Part shown: piece after piece, positions 29,281-39,004 of the stretch
Numbering within the stretch: position 1 is the first letter of the stretch
How the letters are laid out: each line of letters starts with the position of its first letter
DNA from: Pseudomonas synxantha
Lineage (GTDB): Bacteria > Pseudomonadota > Gammaproteobacteria > Pseudomonadales > Pseudomonadaceae
DNA: 64,000 bases
Direction of reading: 5' to 3'
Assembly (NCBI RefSeq): GCF_900105675.1
Contig: NZ_LT629786.1
Coordinates: forward strand, 1-64,000
Notes under the pieces: model-generated
Told to the model about the DNA's origin: nothing
What the model saw: the letters and a program-made list of their open reading frames with translations, nothing else
Databases searched by the model: none
Position numbers and translations under genes: made by a program

Positions 29281-30573
29281 TCAGCTGTTCTCACCACGTT
29301 CACGGGCAATGGCGCGGTAGCCAATGTCAGTGCGGTAGAAGCAGCCTTTCCAGTCGATTTTCGCGGCCAGCTTGTACGCCTGCTGTTGCGCGGCATCGAC
29401 ACTGGCACCCATCGCGGTGGCGCACAACACTCTGCCACCTGCGGTTACAACTTCGCCGTCCTTGAGCGCGGTGCCTGCATGGAACACTTTGCCTTCCAAT
29501 TCGGCGGCCGCGTCCAGGCCTTCGATCACATCGCCCTTGGCATAATCGGCAGGGTAACCGCCGGCAGCCAGCACGATGCCGACGCTGGGACGTGGGTCCC
29601 ATTGCGCTTCGACCTTGTCCAGCGCCTGGGCCAGTGCAGCTTCCACCAGCAGCACCAGGCTCGATTGCAGGCGCAGCATCACCGGTTGGGTTTCCGGATC
29701 GCCGAAGCGGCAGTTGAACTCGATGACTTTCGGGTTACCGGCTTTATCGATCATCAGGCCGGCGTAGAGGAAGCCGGTGTAGACGTTACCTTCGTCGGCC
29801 ATGCCGCGCACGGTCGGCCAGATCACCAGGTCCATGACGCGTTGGTGCACTTGGCTGGTCACCACCGGCGCCGGGGAGTAAGCGCCCATGCCGCCGGTGT
29901 TCGGGCCGCTGTCGCCATTACCGACGCGCTTGTGATCCTGGCTGGTGGCCATTGGCAGCACGTTCTTGCCATCGACCATCACGATAAAGCTGGCTTCTTC
30001 GCCGTCGAGGAACTCCTCGATGACCACACGGGAACCGGCGTCACCAAAGGCATTGCCGGCGAGCATGTCGCGCACGGCGTCTTCGGCTTCCTGCAGGGTC
30101 ATGGCGACGATCACGCCTTTACCGGCAGCCAGGCCATCGGCCTTGATCACAATCGGCGCGCCTTTTTCACGCAGGTAAGCCAGGGCCGGCTCGATCTCGG
30201 TGAAGTTCTGGTAGTCGGCGGTGGGGATCTTGTGACGCGCCAGGAAGTCCTTGGTGAAGGCTTTCGAGCCTTCCAGCTGGGCGGCACCGGCAGTGGGGCC
30301 GAAACAATCCAGGCCACGACTGCGGAACAGGTCGACGACGCCGGCCACCAATGGCACTTCCGGGCCGACGATAGTCAGGGAAACGTTCTTCTCGGCAAAG
30401 TCTGCCAGTTGCTCCAGGGCCAATACGTCGATGGCGACGTTTTCGCACTTGGCTTCGATGGCGGTGCCGGCGTTCCCGGGGGCGACGAAGACTTTCTGGA
30501 CCCGTGGGTCCTGGGCAACTTTCCAGGCCAGGGCGTGTTCACGGCCACCGCTGCCAATGATCAAAACATTCAT
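29281..30573 (-). CDS. purD: Phosphoribosylamine-glycine ligase PurD
   Basis: 430 residues from MNVLIIGSGGREHALAWK, the canonical PurD start. ATP-grasp fold: PIVIKADGLAAGKGVIVA, QDHKRVGNGDSGPNTGGMGAYSPAP, EFNCRFGDPETQPVMLRL. It joins glycine to 5-phosphoribosylamine in purine synthesis. It follows purH on the same strand with a 158-bp gap holding a REPIN, and precedes retS. In-frame sequence upstream of the ATG is only repeat-derived. Confidence 0.97.
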   Translation of the reverse strand: MNVLIIGSGGREHALAWKVAQDPRVQKVFVAPGNAGTAIEAKCENVAIDVLALEQLADFAEKNVSLTIVGPEVPLVAGVVDLFRSRGLDCFGPTAGAAQLEGSKAFTKDFLARHKIPTADYQNFTEIEPALAYLREKGAPIVIKADGLAAGKGVIVAMTLQEAEDAVRDMLAGNAFGDAGSRVVIEEFLDGEEASFIVMVDGKNVLPMATSQDHKRVGNGDSGPNTGGMGAYSPAPVVTSQVHQRVMDLVIWPTVRGMADEGNVYTGFLYAGLMIDKAGNPKVIEFNCRFGDPETQPVMLRLQSSLVLLVEAALAQALDKVEAQWDPRPSVGIVLAAGGYPADYAKGDVIEGLDAAAELEGKVFHAGTALKDGEVVTAGGRVLCATAMGASVDAAQQQAYKLAAKIDWKGCFYRTDIGYRAIARERGENS

Positions 30574-30625
30574 TTCAAAAACCTCGGATGACGCAAATTC
30601 TGTGAGGCGCCGCAAGTGCGCTTTA

Positions 30626-30715
30626 TGTGGGAGGGGGCTTGCTCCCGATGGCGGTATTTCAGCAGGCTGATTATTTGACTGAGACACCGCTATCGGGGGC
30701 AAGCCCCCTCCCACA
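30626..30715. repeat. REPIN, group I arms, between purH and purD
   Basis: Left arm TGTGGGAGGGGGCTTGCTCC, right arm in the GCCCCC form. It sits between two genes usually co-transcribed, so its hairpin may separate their expression. Right flank ACATTTCGATCG resembles the GATC extension of other copies. Confidence 0.92.
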
Positions 30716-30731
30716 TTTCGATCGAGTTGGA

Positions 30732-32339
30732 TCAGTGGCGGAAGTGGCGCATGCCGGTGAAGACCATGGCGATACCGGCTTCATCAGCCGCTGCAATCAC
30801 CTCGGCATCACGCATCGAACCACCCGGTTGGATCACGGCGGTCACGCCAGCTTTTGCGGCATTGTCCAAACCATCGCGGAACGGGAAGAACGCGTCGGAA
30901 GCCATGACCGACCCCACCACCTGCAAACCGGCGTGTTCAGCCTTGATCGCGGCGATACGCGCCGAGTTCACGCGGCTCATCTGACCGGCACCGACACCGA
31001 TGGTCTGGCGGTTCTTGGCGTAGACGATGGCGTTGGACTTGACGTACTTGGCCACTTTCCAGGCGAAGATCAGGTCGTTGATCTCTTGCTCGGTCGGCGC
31101 GCGCTTGGTGACCACTTTCAGGTCCTGGCTGCCAATCATGCCGATGTCGCGGCTCTGTACCAGCAGGCCGCCGTTGACGCGCTTGTAGTCCCAGGCAGCG
31201 GCCCGCTCGGCCGACCACTCGCCGCAGGCCAGCAGGCGCACATTGGCCTTGGCGGCGACGATGGCGCGGGCTTCTTCACTGACACTTGGGGCGATGATCA
31301 CTTCGACGAACTGGCGCTCGACGATGGCCTTGGCGGTCTCGGCGTCCAGTTCGCGGTTGAAGGCGATGATGCCGCCGAACGCAGATTCGGTGTCGGTGGC
31401 GTAGGCCAGTTCATACGCCTGGCGGATACCGCCTTCAGCGTCCGGGCTCACGGCTACGCCGCACGGGTTGGCGTGCTTGACGATCACGCAGGCCGGCTTG
31501 ACGAAGCTCTTCACGCATTCCAGCGCAGCGTCGGTGTCGGCCACGTTGTTGTAGGAAAGCTCTTTGCCTTGCAGCTGGGTTGCAGTGGCGATGCCCACTT
31601 CGGCAGGCTTGGCTTCCACGTAGAACGCCGCGCTCTGGTGCGGGTTCTCGCCGTAGCGCATTTCCTGGGCCTTGATGAACTGGCTGTTGAAGGTGCGTGG
31701 GAACTGGCTGCGACCCTCTGTGCTCAGGGTGTCAGCGGCCTGGTTCACAGTGCCCATGTAGTTGGCGATCATGCCGTCGTAGGCGGCGGTGTGTTCGAAC
31801 GCCTTGAGCATCAGGTCGAAGCGCTGGGCGTAGGTCAGGCCACCGGCCTTGAGGCTTTCCAGAACCTGGGCGTAGTCGCCGGCGTTGACCACGATGGCCA
31901 CGTCCTTGTGGTTCTTGGCGGCCGAGCGAACCATGGTCGGGCCACCGATATCGATGTTTTCGATGGCGGTCGGCAGGTCGCAGCCTGGCTTGTTGATGGT
32001 GGCTTCGAACGGGTAGAGGTTGACGGCCACCAGGTCGATCGGCTTGATGCCGTGCTCGTTCATGATGGCGTCGTCGATGCCGCGACGGCCGAGGATACCG
32101 CCGTGAATTTTCGGGTGCAGGGTCTTGACGCGACCGTCCATCATTTCTGCGAAACCGGTGTAGTCCGCCACTTCTACTGCGGCCACGCCGTTGTCCTGCA
32201 GCAGTTTGAAGGTCCCGCCCGTGGAGAGGATTTCCACGCCCAGGGCTTCCAGCTCCCGGGCAAATTCGAGGATCCCGGTCTTGTCGGAAACACTGATCAA
32301 GGCGCGGCGGATCGGCAGGCGGGTAGTCTGGTCGGTCAT
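30732..32339 (-). CDS. purH: Bifunctional AICAR formyltransferase/IMP cyclohydrolase PurH
   Basis: 535 residues from [14 protein letters not shown], normal length. The N-terminal MGS-like IMP cyclohydrolase domain ([25 protein letters not shown]-type motif) is followed by the AICAR transformylase, with the catalytic KHANPCG motif. It carries out the last two steps to IMP. It starts 81 bp after the fis stop, with the fis terminator between, and precedes purD. Confidence 0.97.
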   Translation of the reverse strand: MTDQTTRLPIRRALISVSDKTGILEFARELEALGVEILSTGGTFKLLQDNGVAAVEVADYTGFAEMMDGRVKTLHPKIHGGILGRRGIDDAIMNEHGIKPIDLVAVNLYPFEATINKPGCDLPTAIENIDIGGPTMVRSAAKNHKDVAIVVNAGDYAQVLESLKAGGLTYAQRFDLMLKAFEHTAAYDGMIANYMGTVNQAADTLSTEGRSQFPRTFNSQFIKAQEMRYGENPHQSAAFYVEAKPAEVGIATATQLQGKELSYNNVADTDAALECVKSFVKPACVIVKHANPCGVAVSPDAEGGIRQAYELAYATDTESAFGGIIAFNRELDAETAKAIVERQFVEVIIAPSVSEEARAIVAAKANVRLLACGEWSAERAAAWDYKRVNGGLLVQSRDIGMIGSQDLKVVTKRAPTEQEINDLIFAWKVAKYVKSNAIVYAKNRQTIGVGAGQMSRVNSARIAAIKAEHAGLQVVGSVMASDAFFPFRDGLDNAAKAGVTAVIQPGGSMRDAEVIAAADEAGIAMVFTGMRHFRH

Positions 32340-32370
32340 TTCAATTTCCATCAAAAGCAAAGGAGTCAGC

Positions 32371-32403
32371 AAAAAAGGCGACCGGTTTTACGCGGGCGCC
32401 TTT
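32371..32403 (-). terminator. Rho-independent terminator after fis
   Basis: On the minus strand AAAGGCG and CGCCTTT form the stem, followed by a T-run (CGCCTTTTTT). It lies just after the fis stop and before purH, so the two transcripts can be separated. Confidence 0.8.
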
Positions 32404-32420
32404 CTGGTTTGATTGAATGC

Positions 32421-32741
32421 TTACAGCAAATCGTACTGCTTGAGCTTTTTGCGCAAGGTGCCACGGTTGAGGCCCAGCAGCTCACTGGCTTTGGTCTGGT
32501 TGCCCTTGACGTAGTTCATCACGCTTTCGAGCAAGGGTGCCTCGACTTCGGAGAGCACCAGGTTGTACACGTCCGTGACGGAAGCGCCCTCAAGGTGGGC
32601 GAAATAATTGTGCAGCGCCTTCTCGACACTCCCGCGAAGGGTCTGGCCTTCTTCGCTCGGCGTATTGAGGTGCTGTTTCAAATTGACGTTGTCGCTCACG
32701 GGTGTTGTTCCACTCACTAAAGTCTCGGTCATCGTCGTCAT
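32421..32741 (-). CDS. fis: DNA-binding protein Fis
   Basis: 106 residues. The C-terminal helix-turn-helix ([20 protein letters not shown]) is almost identical to enterobacterial Fis, and the four-helix core [21 protein letters not shown] is intact. It is a nucleoid protein that bends DNA and tunes growth-phase transcription. It overlaps dusB by four bases, the conserved dusB-fis operon of gammaproteobacteria. The N-terminal arm is somewhat longer than in E. coli (98 residues), as usual in Pseudomonas. Confidence 0.97.
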   Translation of the reverse strand: MTTMTETLVSGTTPVSDNVNLKQHLNTPSEEGQTLRGSVEKALHNYFAHLEGASVTDVYNLVLSEVEAPLLESVMNYVKGNQTKASELLGLNRGTLRKKLKQYDLL

Positions 32742-33751
32742 GCGGCCACCCCTTGTCCATCCCCTGTTCCCAGGCTCTTGTCACGTTCGGCAAAGAACTC
32801 ACGAACGGTGGCGACCTGTGCCTGCGTTTCATCCAAACGATTGAACTGGGCGCGGAACTCCTTGGCGCCCGGCAAGGTGGCGAGATACCAGCCGACATGC
32901 TTGCGAGCAATGCGTACCCCCATCACATCCCCATAGAAGGCGTGCAGGGCGGCCAGATGCTCTAGCAGAATATGTTCCACCTCGTTCAGTCCCGGTGCCG
33001 GCAATACTTCGCCGGTACGCAGGAAATGCTCGATCTCACGAAAAATCCACGGCCGCCCCTGGGCGGCCCGGCCAATCAACAAACCATCGGCGCCGGTCGC
33101 GTGCAGTACGCGTCGGGCTTTCTCGGCGGAGTCGATGTCGCCATTGGCAAATACCGGCATCGACACGGCCTGCTTGATCGCCGCAATGGTGTCGTACTCG
33201 GCTTCACCGGTGTAAAGGTCGGCGCGGGTGCGGCCATGCACCGCCAGCGCTGTAATACCTGCCTGTTCAGCGATCTTCGCCACTGTCAGGCCATTCTTGT
33301 TGTCCCGGTCCCAACCGGTACGAATCTTCAGGGTCACCGGCACATCCACTGCGGCGACAACGGCCTGCAGGATCTCGGCGACCAACTGCTCATCCTTCAA
33401 CAAGGCGGAACCGGCGGCCTTGTTGCAGACCTTCTTGGCCGGGCAGCCCATGTTGATATCAATAATTTGCGCACCCAACTCGACATTGGCCCGGGCGGCC
33501 TCCGCCAGCATCTGCGCGTCACCCCCGGCGATCTGCACCGAGCGTGGCTCGGGATCTCCTTCGTGGATCATGCGCATCCGCGACTTGCGGGTGTTCCACA
33601 GACTCATGTCGCTGGTAACCATTTCAGAGACTACTAGACCCGCGCCCAAACGTTTGCACAGCTGACGAAAGGGCTGGTCGGTGACGCCCGCCATCGGGGC
33701 GAGGATCAAGCCGTTCTGCAATGTGTATGGGCCGATGCGTACCGCCGACAT
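32738..33751 (-). CDS. dusB: tRNA-dihydrouridine synthase DusB
   Basis: 337 residues. FMN-binding TIM barrel: [22 protein letters not shown] at the start, the Dus signature [19 protein letters not shown] with its active-site cysteines, KIRTGW, and [14 protein letters not shown]. It reduces uridine to dihydrouridine in the tRNA D-loop. First gene of the dusB-fis operon, with a likely promoter 50-80 bases upstream. Confidence 0.96.
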   Translation of the reverse strand: MSAVRIGPYTLQNGLILAPMAGVTDQPFRQLCKRLGAGLVVSEMVTSDMSLWNTRKSRMRMIHEGDPEPRSVQIAGGDAQMLAEAARANVELGAQIIDINMGCPAKKVCNKAAGSALLKDEQLVAEILQAVVAAVDVPVTLKIRTGWDRDNKNGLTVAKIAEQAGITALAVHGRTRADLYTGEAEYDTIAAIKQAVSMPVFANGDIDSAEKARRVLHATGADGLLIGRAAQGRPWIFREIEHFLRTGEVLPAPGLNEVEHILLEHLAALHAFYGDVMGVRIARKHVGWYLATLPGAKEFRAQFNRLDETQAQVATVREFFAERDKSLGTGDGQGVAA

Positions 33752-33802
33752 AGGACTTCCCTGTTGTGGGGCCGGATCATTAGAGTTCGAAAAAGGGTTG
33801 GC

Positions 33803-33831
33803 ATGATACCCGCTCTCGATGACTGGTTAAA
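33803..33831 (-). promoter_or_regulatory. Putative sigma70 promoter of dusB-fis
   Basis: Minus-strand TTTAAC, 17 bases, TATCAT, about 50 bases before the dusB ATG. The -10 is good and the -35 weak. The same gap holds two small hairpins (33872-33890 and 33889-33911) downstream of the DUF3426 gene without a T-run. Confidence 0.4.
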
Positions 33832-33936
33832 GGCTGAATTGGATAAAATCTGAACAGTTGCTTTTTTATTACCATCGGTTTGGTCGATGGCGGAGAAGTC
33901 AATAATCCGCCGTCAAACCTCGACATATGCGCCGGT

Positions 33937-35202
33937 TCACTCGGGCGAATGGAAGCTCAGGCTGTAGTTCACGGCCTTGTTACCTGGGTCAAGTATGTCC
34001 AGGGAGATGTGGATCGGCGTCTGCGAAGGCATTTCGCTGACACCGGCCAACTCACCGCTGAGGTATTCGGCAGGTTTGAAGCGACGACTGGCAATCAGGC
34101 TGCCGTTCAAGTCTGCAAAGCGTAGTTCCAGCAGTGGGAAGGGCTGGGAAAAGGTCGCACGGTTATAGATGATCGCATCCACCACCAGCGCCCCGGCGAA
34201 CTCCGGATGGCTGCGTACCACCAGGTTGCTGCTCTTGATATGGGCAATATCGACCCGCGATGGCACGGTACAGCCCAGTTTCGGGCACAGTTCCTGGAAC
34301 CACGGACGGTAGGCGTCCTGGCGGGCCAGGTCGTCGAATTGGTAGGCGATGTACTGGCCTGCCAGGCCTGCGGCGGCGAGCACTACCAGCAGTATCCAGA
34401 TCAGGCGGCGGCCCCAGCCCGACGGACGTTTCTGCGCATACAAGTGCAGCGGATCGTCTTCCAGGTCCTGGAGCAGGTCGTCGTGTAGGGCAACTTCTGG
34501 GCGCGGGCGTTTGCGGCGTGACTGTGGGCGCTCGTCGGATTCAGGCTCACCCCTCATGTCGGTGACAGGCGTCAACGGCGGGTCGAGGTCGTCCTCGCCA
34601 GGGGAGGCATCCAGCAGCGGCTGGTCATCGAGGTCGTCGGCATGGACCGACATGGACGGTTCTGTGCGCTGTTTGGACGCAGGTGCCCTGGTCGGCTCTG
34701 ACAGGTCCTCAGGTACCTGGGCGCGCTCCTCGGGTGGTTCGCTGAACAGGCTGGCGGCCCATTTTTCTTCTTCGGCCTTGACCGTGTCGCGGCTGGCACT
34801 GAAGGACTCTTCCTTTTGCCGACGCTCGGCGCCTGGTTGGCGATGTTCCGCACCCAATGCCTGGGTGTGCTGGGTCTCGCGACGCTCCAGCTTGGCCAGT
34901 TCCTGGTCAAGATCCAGGTTATCCAGGTCCAGCGCTTGGGCCGTCCATTGTTTCTGGCTGATTGCCCGCGTTGGCTCGGGTGTCGCTTCGACAGTCGATC
35001 TATCGGCTGGCTCGTCGCCAGCCGGCAGCTCCGGTTGCGGTGCAGGCGCATGGGCGCGTTGCTCCAGCAACTGGCGAGCGGCGTTGAACACTTGCAGGCA
35101 CGAGCCGCAGCGCACCACGCCACGGGCCACGCTCAACTGGGCATGGTTGACGCGGAAACGGGCTTGGCAGTGCGGGCACTGGGTGACGAAGCTATCGGTC
35201 AT
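33937..35202 (-). CDS. Zinc-ribbon (MJ0042) and DUF3426 membrane protein
   Basis: 421 residues from ATG; a TTG seven codons upstream is disregarded. The N-terminal zinc ribbon has C9, C12, C32 and C35 (CPHC...CGSC), followed by a long acidic, low-complexity linker (about residues 45-245). One membrane helix follows (LIWILLVVLAAAGLAGQY, near 268-285), then a periplasmic DUF3426 domain (KSSNLVVRSHPEFAGALVVDAIIYN). The gene sits after prmA in the same direction, as in other pseudomonads. Function is unknown; the layout suggests a membrane-anchored protein sensing metal or cysteine state inside the cell. Confidence 0.85.
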   Translation of the reverse strand: MTDSFVTQCPHCQARFRVNHAQLSVARGVVRCGSCLQVFNAARQLLEQRAHAPAPQPELPAGDEPADRSTVEATPEPTRAISQKQWTAQALDLDNLDLDQELAKLERRETQHTQALGAEHRQPGAERRQKEESFSASRDTVKAEEEKWAASLFSEPPEERAQVPEDLSEPTRAPASKQRTEPSMSVHADDLDDQPLLDASPGEDDLDPPLTPVTDMRGEPESDERPQSRRKRPRPEVALHDDLLQDLEDDPLHLYAQKRPSGWGRRLIWILLVVLAAAGLAGQYIAYQFDDLARQDAYRPWFQELCPKLGCTVPSRVDIAHIKSSNLVVRSHPEFAGALVVDAIIYNRATFSQPFPLLELRFADLNGSLIASRRFKPAEYLSGELAGVSEMPSQTPIHISLDILDPGNKAVNYSLSFHSPE

Positions 35203-35232
35203 GCGGTCATCCGATTCAGGCAAGCGCTCATT

Positions 35233-36111
35233 CTAGCGCCGACGACCACTGATGCGTACCCAGCCGTCACGGTTGGCGATCGGGTCCAATTCGAAGTTCT
35301 GGGCGTAGGCTGCGGCGACGTCTTCACCTTGTTCGGCGAGGATACCCGACAGCGCCAGGCGGCCGCCGGGCTTGACCAGGCTGGACAATTGCGGCGCCAG
35401 GGCAACCAATGGCCCGGCGAGGATATTGGCAACCAGCACATCGGCCTGTACCTGCGGCAGATCCTCCGGCAGGTAGAGTGGGAATTTGCCTTCGGGGATG
35501 TGGTTGCGCCCGGCGTTATCGCGGGAGGCTTCCAGGGCCTGCACGTCGATGTCGGTGCCCACGGCTTCCTTGGCGCCCAGCAGCAGGGCGGCGATCGCCA
35601 GGATGCCCGAGCCACAGCCGAAATCCAGCACGTTGCAGTCGGTCAGGTCCTGGCCGTCCAGCCATTCCAGGCACAGGGCGGTGGTGGGGTGGGTGCCGGT
35701 GCCGAATGCCAGGCCCGGATCCAGCAGCAGGTTGACCGCCTCGGGTTCAGGAGCGGCATGCCAGCTCGGTACGATCCACAGGCGCTGACCAAAACGCATG
35801 GGCTGGAAATTATCCATCCAGCTGCGTTCCCAGTCCTGGTCTTCGATCACTTCGCTGTGATGCTCTGGCAGCGGCGCGCCGGTGAGCAGCTCCATATGGG
35901 CCAGGACGCTGGCGGCCTCGGTGCCGTCTTCGAACAGGGCCAGCAAATGGGTGTGGGACCACAGCGGCGTGGTGTTGAGTTCAGGTTCGAAGATCGGCTG
36001 GTCTTCGGCGTCCATGAAGGTCACCGATACGGCGCCCACTTCGAGGAACGCGTCTTCGTAGGTTTCGGCTTGTTCTGGGCTGATGGCGAGACGGACTTGC
36101 AGCCAAGGCAT
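35233..36111 (-). CDS. prmA: Ribosomal protein L11 methyltransferase PrmA
   Basis: 292 residues from [14 protein letters not shown], with AGGTG seven bases before; three in-frame codons upstream start with GTG but are unlikely to be used. It has a substrate-binding N-domain and a Rossmann C-domain with [20 protein letters not shown] and the [10 protein letters not shown] motif of PrmA. It trimethylates L11. The next gene on the strand follows 30 bp after its stop, so the two are probably co-transcribed. Confidence 0.96.
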   Translation of the reverse strand: MPWLQVRLAISPEQAETYEDAFLEVGAVSVTFMDAEDQPIFEPELNTTPLWSHTHLLALFEDGTEAASVLAHMELLTGAPLPEHHSEVIEDQDWERSWMDNFQPMRFGQRLWIVPSWHAAPEPEAVNLLLDPGLAFGTGTHPTTALCLEWLDGQDLTDCNVLDFGCGSGILAIAALLLGAKEAVGTDIDVQALEASRDNAGRNHIPEGKFPLYLPEDLPQVQADVLVANILAGPLVALAPQLSSLVKPGGRLALSGILAEQGEDVAAAYAQNFELDPIANRDGWVRISGRRR

Positions 36112-36219
36112 GGCGGGCACCTTTGAAAAAATGAATGTGCAGCGAGTAGGCCGCGAAAGCGCGCAAGTTTACGCGAGCGGACGGCAGAAGACGACATTAC
36201 TGAATGAGCGCGGACCAAA

Positions 36220-36304
36220 TGTGGGAGGGGGCTTGCTCCCGATAACGGTGGATCAGTTACAGATACTGAGGCTGACACACTGCAATCGGGAGCAAGCCCC
36301 CACA
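36220..36304. repeat. REPIN with truncated right arm, between accC and prmA
   Basis: The left arm is complete (TGTGGGAGGGGGCTTGCTCC) but the right arm reads GGGAGCAAGCCCCCACA and lacks the usual CTCC. The element lies between the prmA start and the accC terminator. Confidence 0.88.
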
Positions 36305-36342
36305 TTTGGACAGTGTCCATCCTGGAAAACAGGTGTGCAGAA

Positions 36343-36373
36343 ACAACAAAACCGCCCGAAGGCGGCTTTGTTG
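36343..36373 (-). terminator. Rho-independent terminator after accC
   Basis: Minus strand: AAAGCCGCC-TTCG-GGCGGTTTT, a stem with a UUCG tetraloop, followed by TGTTGTTT. It closes the aroQ-accB-accC operon ten bases after the accC stop. Confidence 0.92.
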
Positions 36374-36383
36374 GGTGGAGCAC

Positions 36384-37745
36384 TTACTGGTTGGTCAGCT
36401 TGTGTTCCAGGTAGTGGATGTTTACACCACCTTCGCAGAAGCCTTCATCGCGAACCAGGTCCCGGTGCAGCGGGATGTTGGTCTTGATGCCGTCGACCAC
36501 GATTTCGTCCAGGGCATTGCGCATACGGGCCATGGCCTCGTCGCGGGTGGCGCCCCAGGTGATCAGCTTGCCGATCAGCGAGTCGTAGTTGGACGGAACC
36601 TTGTAGCCGCTGTACAGGTGCGAATCCACACGTACGCCGTTGCCGCCTGGGGCATGGAAATGCTTGACCAGGCCAGGGCTTGGGATAAAGGTTTTCGGGT
36701 CTTCGGCGTTGATCCGGCACTCCAGGGAGTGGCCGTGCATCTTCACGTCGTCCTGGGTGAAGGACAGCACGTTACCGGCGGCGATGCTCAGCATTTCCTT
36801 GACGATGTCGATACCGGTGACCATCTCCGATACCGGGTGCTCTACCTGCACACGAGTGTTCATCTCGATGAAGTAGAAACGACCGTTCTCGTAAAGGAAC
36901 TCGAAGGTACCGGCGCCACGGTAGTTGATGTCGATGCACGCCTTGACGCAGCGTGCCAGGACTTCCTGGCGGGCTTTTTCGTCGAGGCCCGGTGCCGGGG
37001 CTTCTTCCAATACCTTTTGGTGACGACGTTGCAGCGAGCAATCGCGGTCGCCCAGGTGGATGGCGTGGCCCTGGCCGTCGGACAGTACCTGGACTTCCAC
37101 GTGACGTGGGTTGGTCAGGTATTTTTCCAGGTAGACCATCGGGTTGCCGAACCAGGCGCCCGCTTCAGAGCGGGTCTGCTTGGCGGCTTCGATCAGGTCT
37201 TCTTCCTTGTGCACCACGCGCATGCCGCGACCACCGCCGCCGCCAGCGGCCTTGATGATCACCGGATAACCGACTTCGCGACCAATGCGCAGGGCAGTTG
37301 CCTCGTCTTCCGGCAGCGGGCCGTCCGAGCCTGGAACGGTTGGCACGCCGGCCGCGATCATGGCGTCCTTGGCCGACACCTTGTCGCCCATCAGGCGAAT
37401 GGTTTCGGCTTTCGGGCCGATGAAGGCAAACCCGGATTTTTCCACCTGTTCGGCGAAATCGGCGTTTTCCGCGAGGAAGCCGTAGCCCGGGTGGATGCCA
37501 TCGGCGCCGGTCACTTCGGCCGCGGCGATGATGTTCGAGACCTTCAGGTACGAGTTCGCGGCCAGTGGCGGGCCGATGCAGATGCTTTCGTCCGCCAGTT
37601 TCACGTGCATCAATTCGGTATCGGCCGTCGAGTAAACAGCGACGGTCTTGATGCCCTCTTCCTTACAGGCGCGCAGGATACGCAGCGCGATCTCGCCGCG
37701 GTTGGCGATCAGGACTTTTTGCAGTTTCTTCGCAGGTTTCAACAT
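36384..37745 (-). CDS. accC: Acetyl-CoA carboxylase biotin carboxylase subunit AccC
   Basis: 453 residues from [19 protein letters not shown]; an upstream in-frame ATG adds seven residues not expected in AccC. ATP-grasp signature [14 protein letters not shown], the biotin carboxylase motifs [33 protein letters not shown] and [17 protein letters not shown]. It carboxylates the biotin on AccB, the first half-reaction of fatty acid synthesis. Third gene of aroQ-accB-accC, 17 bp after accB. Confidence 0.97.
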   Translation of the reverse strand: MLKPAKKLQKVLIANRGEIALRILRACKEEGIKTVAVYSTADTELMHVKLADESICIGPPLAANSYLKVSNIIAAAEVTGADGIHPGYGFLAENADFAEQVEKSGFAFIGPKAETIRLMGDKVSAKDAMIAAGVPTVPGSDGPLPEDEATALRIGREVGYPVIIKAAGGGGGRGMRVVHKEEDLIEAAKQTRSEAGAWFGNPMVYLEKYLTNPRHVEVQVLSDGQGHAIHLGDRDCSLQRRHQKVLEEAPAPGLDEKARQEVLARCVKACIDINYRGAGTFEFLYENGRFYFIEMNTRVQVEHPVSEMVTGIDIVKEMLSIAAGNVLSFTQDDVKMHGHSLECRINAEDPKTFIPSPGLVKHFHAPGGNGVRVDSHLYSGYKVPSNYDSLIGKLITWGATRDEAMARMRNALDEIVVDGIKTNIPLHRDLVRDEGFCEGGVNIHYLEHKLTNQ

Positions 37746-37762
37746 CGAAGGTGCTCCGCGGT

Positions 37763-38227
37763 TCAAACGATGGTGAACAGCGGCTGGTCGTACTCAACCG
37801 GCTGACCGTTTTCCACCAGGATGGATTCGATGACGCCGGCTTTTTCGGCCGTGATGTGGTTCATCATCTTCATCGCTTCAACGATGCAGATGGTGTCGCC
37901 CACTTTCACGGTCTTGCCCACTTCAACGAAGGCTGGCGAGGTCGGTGCCGGGGTGCGGTAGAACGTACCGACCATGGGCGACTTGACCACGAAACCGTTC
38001 AGCGCAGGTGCGGCCGGAGCGGCAGGTGCAGCAGCGGCGGGTGCGGCGGCAGCAGGGGCGGCAGCGGCTGGAGCCGGTGCTTGCATCTGTGGCGCGTAGA
38101 ACTGTTGGGCCGGGGTCTTGCTGTGACGGCTGATCCGTACGGACTCTTCGCCTTCCTTGATTTCCAGCTCGTCGATACCGGATTCTTCCAGCAGTTCGAT
38201 CAGTTTCTTAACTTTACGGATATCCAT
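37763..38227 (-). CDS. accB: Biotin carboxyl carrier protein AccB
   Basis: 154 residues. An N-terminal helical part ([18 protein letters not shown]), a mobile Ala/Pro linker (about residues 45-75), and a biotinyl domain with the acceptor K120 in EAMKMMNH plus the thumb typical of BCCP. It carries biotin between AccC and the carboxyltransferase. It starts 24 bp after the aroQ stop. Confidence 0.97.
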   Translation of the reverse strand: MDIRKVKKLIELLEESGIDELEIKEGEESVRISRHSKTPAQQFYAPQMQAPAPAAAAPAAAAPAAAAPAAPAAPALNGFVVKSPMVGTFYRTPAPTSPAFVEVGKTVKVGDTICIVEAMKMMNHITAEKAGVIESILVENGQPVEYDQPLFTIV

Positions 38228-38251
38228 GAATCATCAACTCCCAAGGGTCGG

Positions 38252-38707
38252 TCAGGGGCGCTTGGCCTGTTCTTCAAGCTGTTCCAGGGCGGCCTCCAGG
38301 GCCAGTCGGTAACCGCTGGCGCCAAGGCCGCAGATCACTCCTACCGCTACGTCGGAGAAGTAAGAGTGATGGCGGAAAGTTTCGCGTTTGTGCACGTTGG
38401 ACAAATGCACTTCGATGAATGGGATGCTCACCGCCAGCAACGCGTCACGTAATGCAACGCTTGTGTGTGTAAAAGCGGCGGGATTGATCAGAATAAAGTC
38501 CACACCTTCGCCACGCGCGGCATGGATGCGATCAATCAATTCGTACTCGGCGTTGCTTTGCAGGTAGAGCAGATGGTGGCCGGCAACACGGGCCCTTTTT
38601 TCCAGGTCAAGGTTGATCTGGTCGAGGGTCACTGCCCCGTAGACGCCCGGTTCACGGGTGCCGAGCAGGTTCAGGTTGGGTCCGTGAAGAACCAGTAAGG
38701 TCGCCAT
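38252..38707 (-). CDS. aroQ: Type II 3-dehydroquinate dehydratase AroQ
   Basis: 151 residues. [21 protein letters not shown] at the N-terminus with the catalytic tyrosine loop, [19 protein letters not shown], and [14 protein letters not shown] are the type II dehydratase motifs. It makes 3-dehydroshikimate in the shikimate path as a dodecamer. First gene of aroQ-accB-accC; a promoter is visible 45-75 bases upstream. Confidence 0.97.
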   Translation of the reverse strand: MATLLVLHGPNLNLLGTREPGVYGAVTLDQINLDLEKRARVAGHHLLYLQSNAEYELIDRIHAARGEGVDFILINPAAFTHTSVALRDALLAVSIPFIEVHLSNVHKRETFRHHSYFSDVAVGVICGLGASGYRLALEAALEQLEEQAKRP

Positions 38708-38750
38708 CGGCTGTTCCTTGTTATGGGTATGGGTGCGGCAGGACCCGGCG

Positions 38751-38780
38751 ACTATGCCGCAAAGCCTTTGTGACTGTCCA
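38751..38780 (-). promoter_or_regulatory. Putative sigma70 promoter of aroQ-accB-accC
   Basis: Minus strand TGGACA, 18 bases, CATAGT; -35 matches five of six and -10 four of six consensus positions, about 45 bases before the aroQ ATG. Confidence 0.5.
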
Positions 38781-38886
38781 GTTCTATGCAGTAGGCGGCA
38801 CGATTAGCGAGGATTGCGCAAAGTATGTGACCAAGTGGCGTGGTCTGGTCATTGGCAACACGATCCATAAAACACTGGAGGGCAAA

Positions 38887-38975
38887 TGTGGGAGGGGGCT
38901 TGCCCCCGATAGCGGTGGATCAGCTCCAGATACTGAGCCTGACACACTGCTATCGGGGGCAAGCCCCCTCCCACA
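38887..38975. repeat. REPIN, group I arms (GCCCCC form), aroQ-chemoreceptor gap
   Basis: Both arms are of the CTTGCCCCCGATAGCGG type and perfectly inverted. It occupies about a third of the 297-bp gap. Apart from the aroQ promoter, nothing else was seen in this gap. Confidence 0.93.
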
Positions 38976-39004
38976 TTTTGATCTCCACAGTGTGATAGAT
39001 CGTG

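Noticed and set aside
30627..32720. A 697-codon plus-strand frame over purH, and similar long frames over purD, accC, speA and the TonB receptor.
   Set aside because: All are antisense to secure genes, rich in Val/Gly/His/Ala, and have no recognisable domain or ribosome site.
33868..33911. Two hairpins with a nearby T-run as a terminator between the DUF3426 gene and dusB.
   Set aside because: On the minus strand the hairpin is followed by A residues; the T-run precedes the hairpin on the plus strand, where no gene ends.
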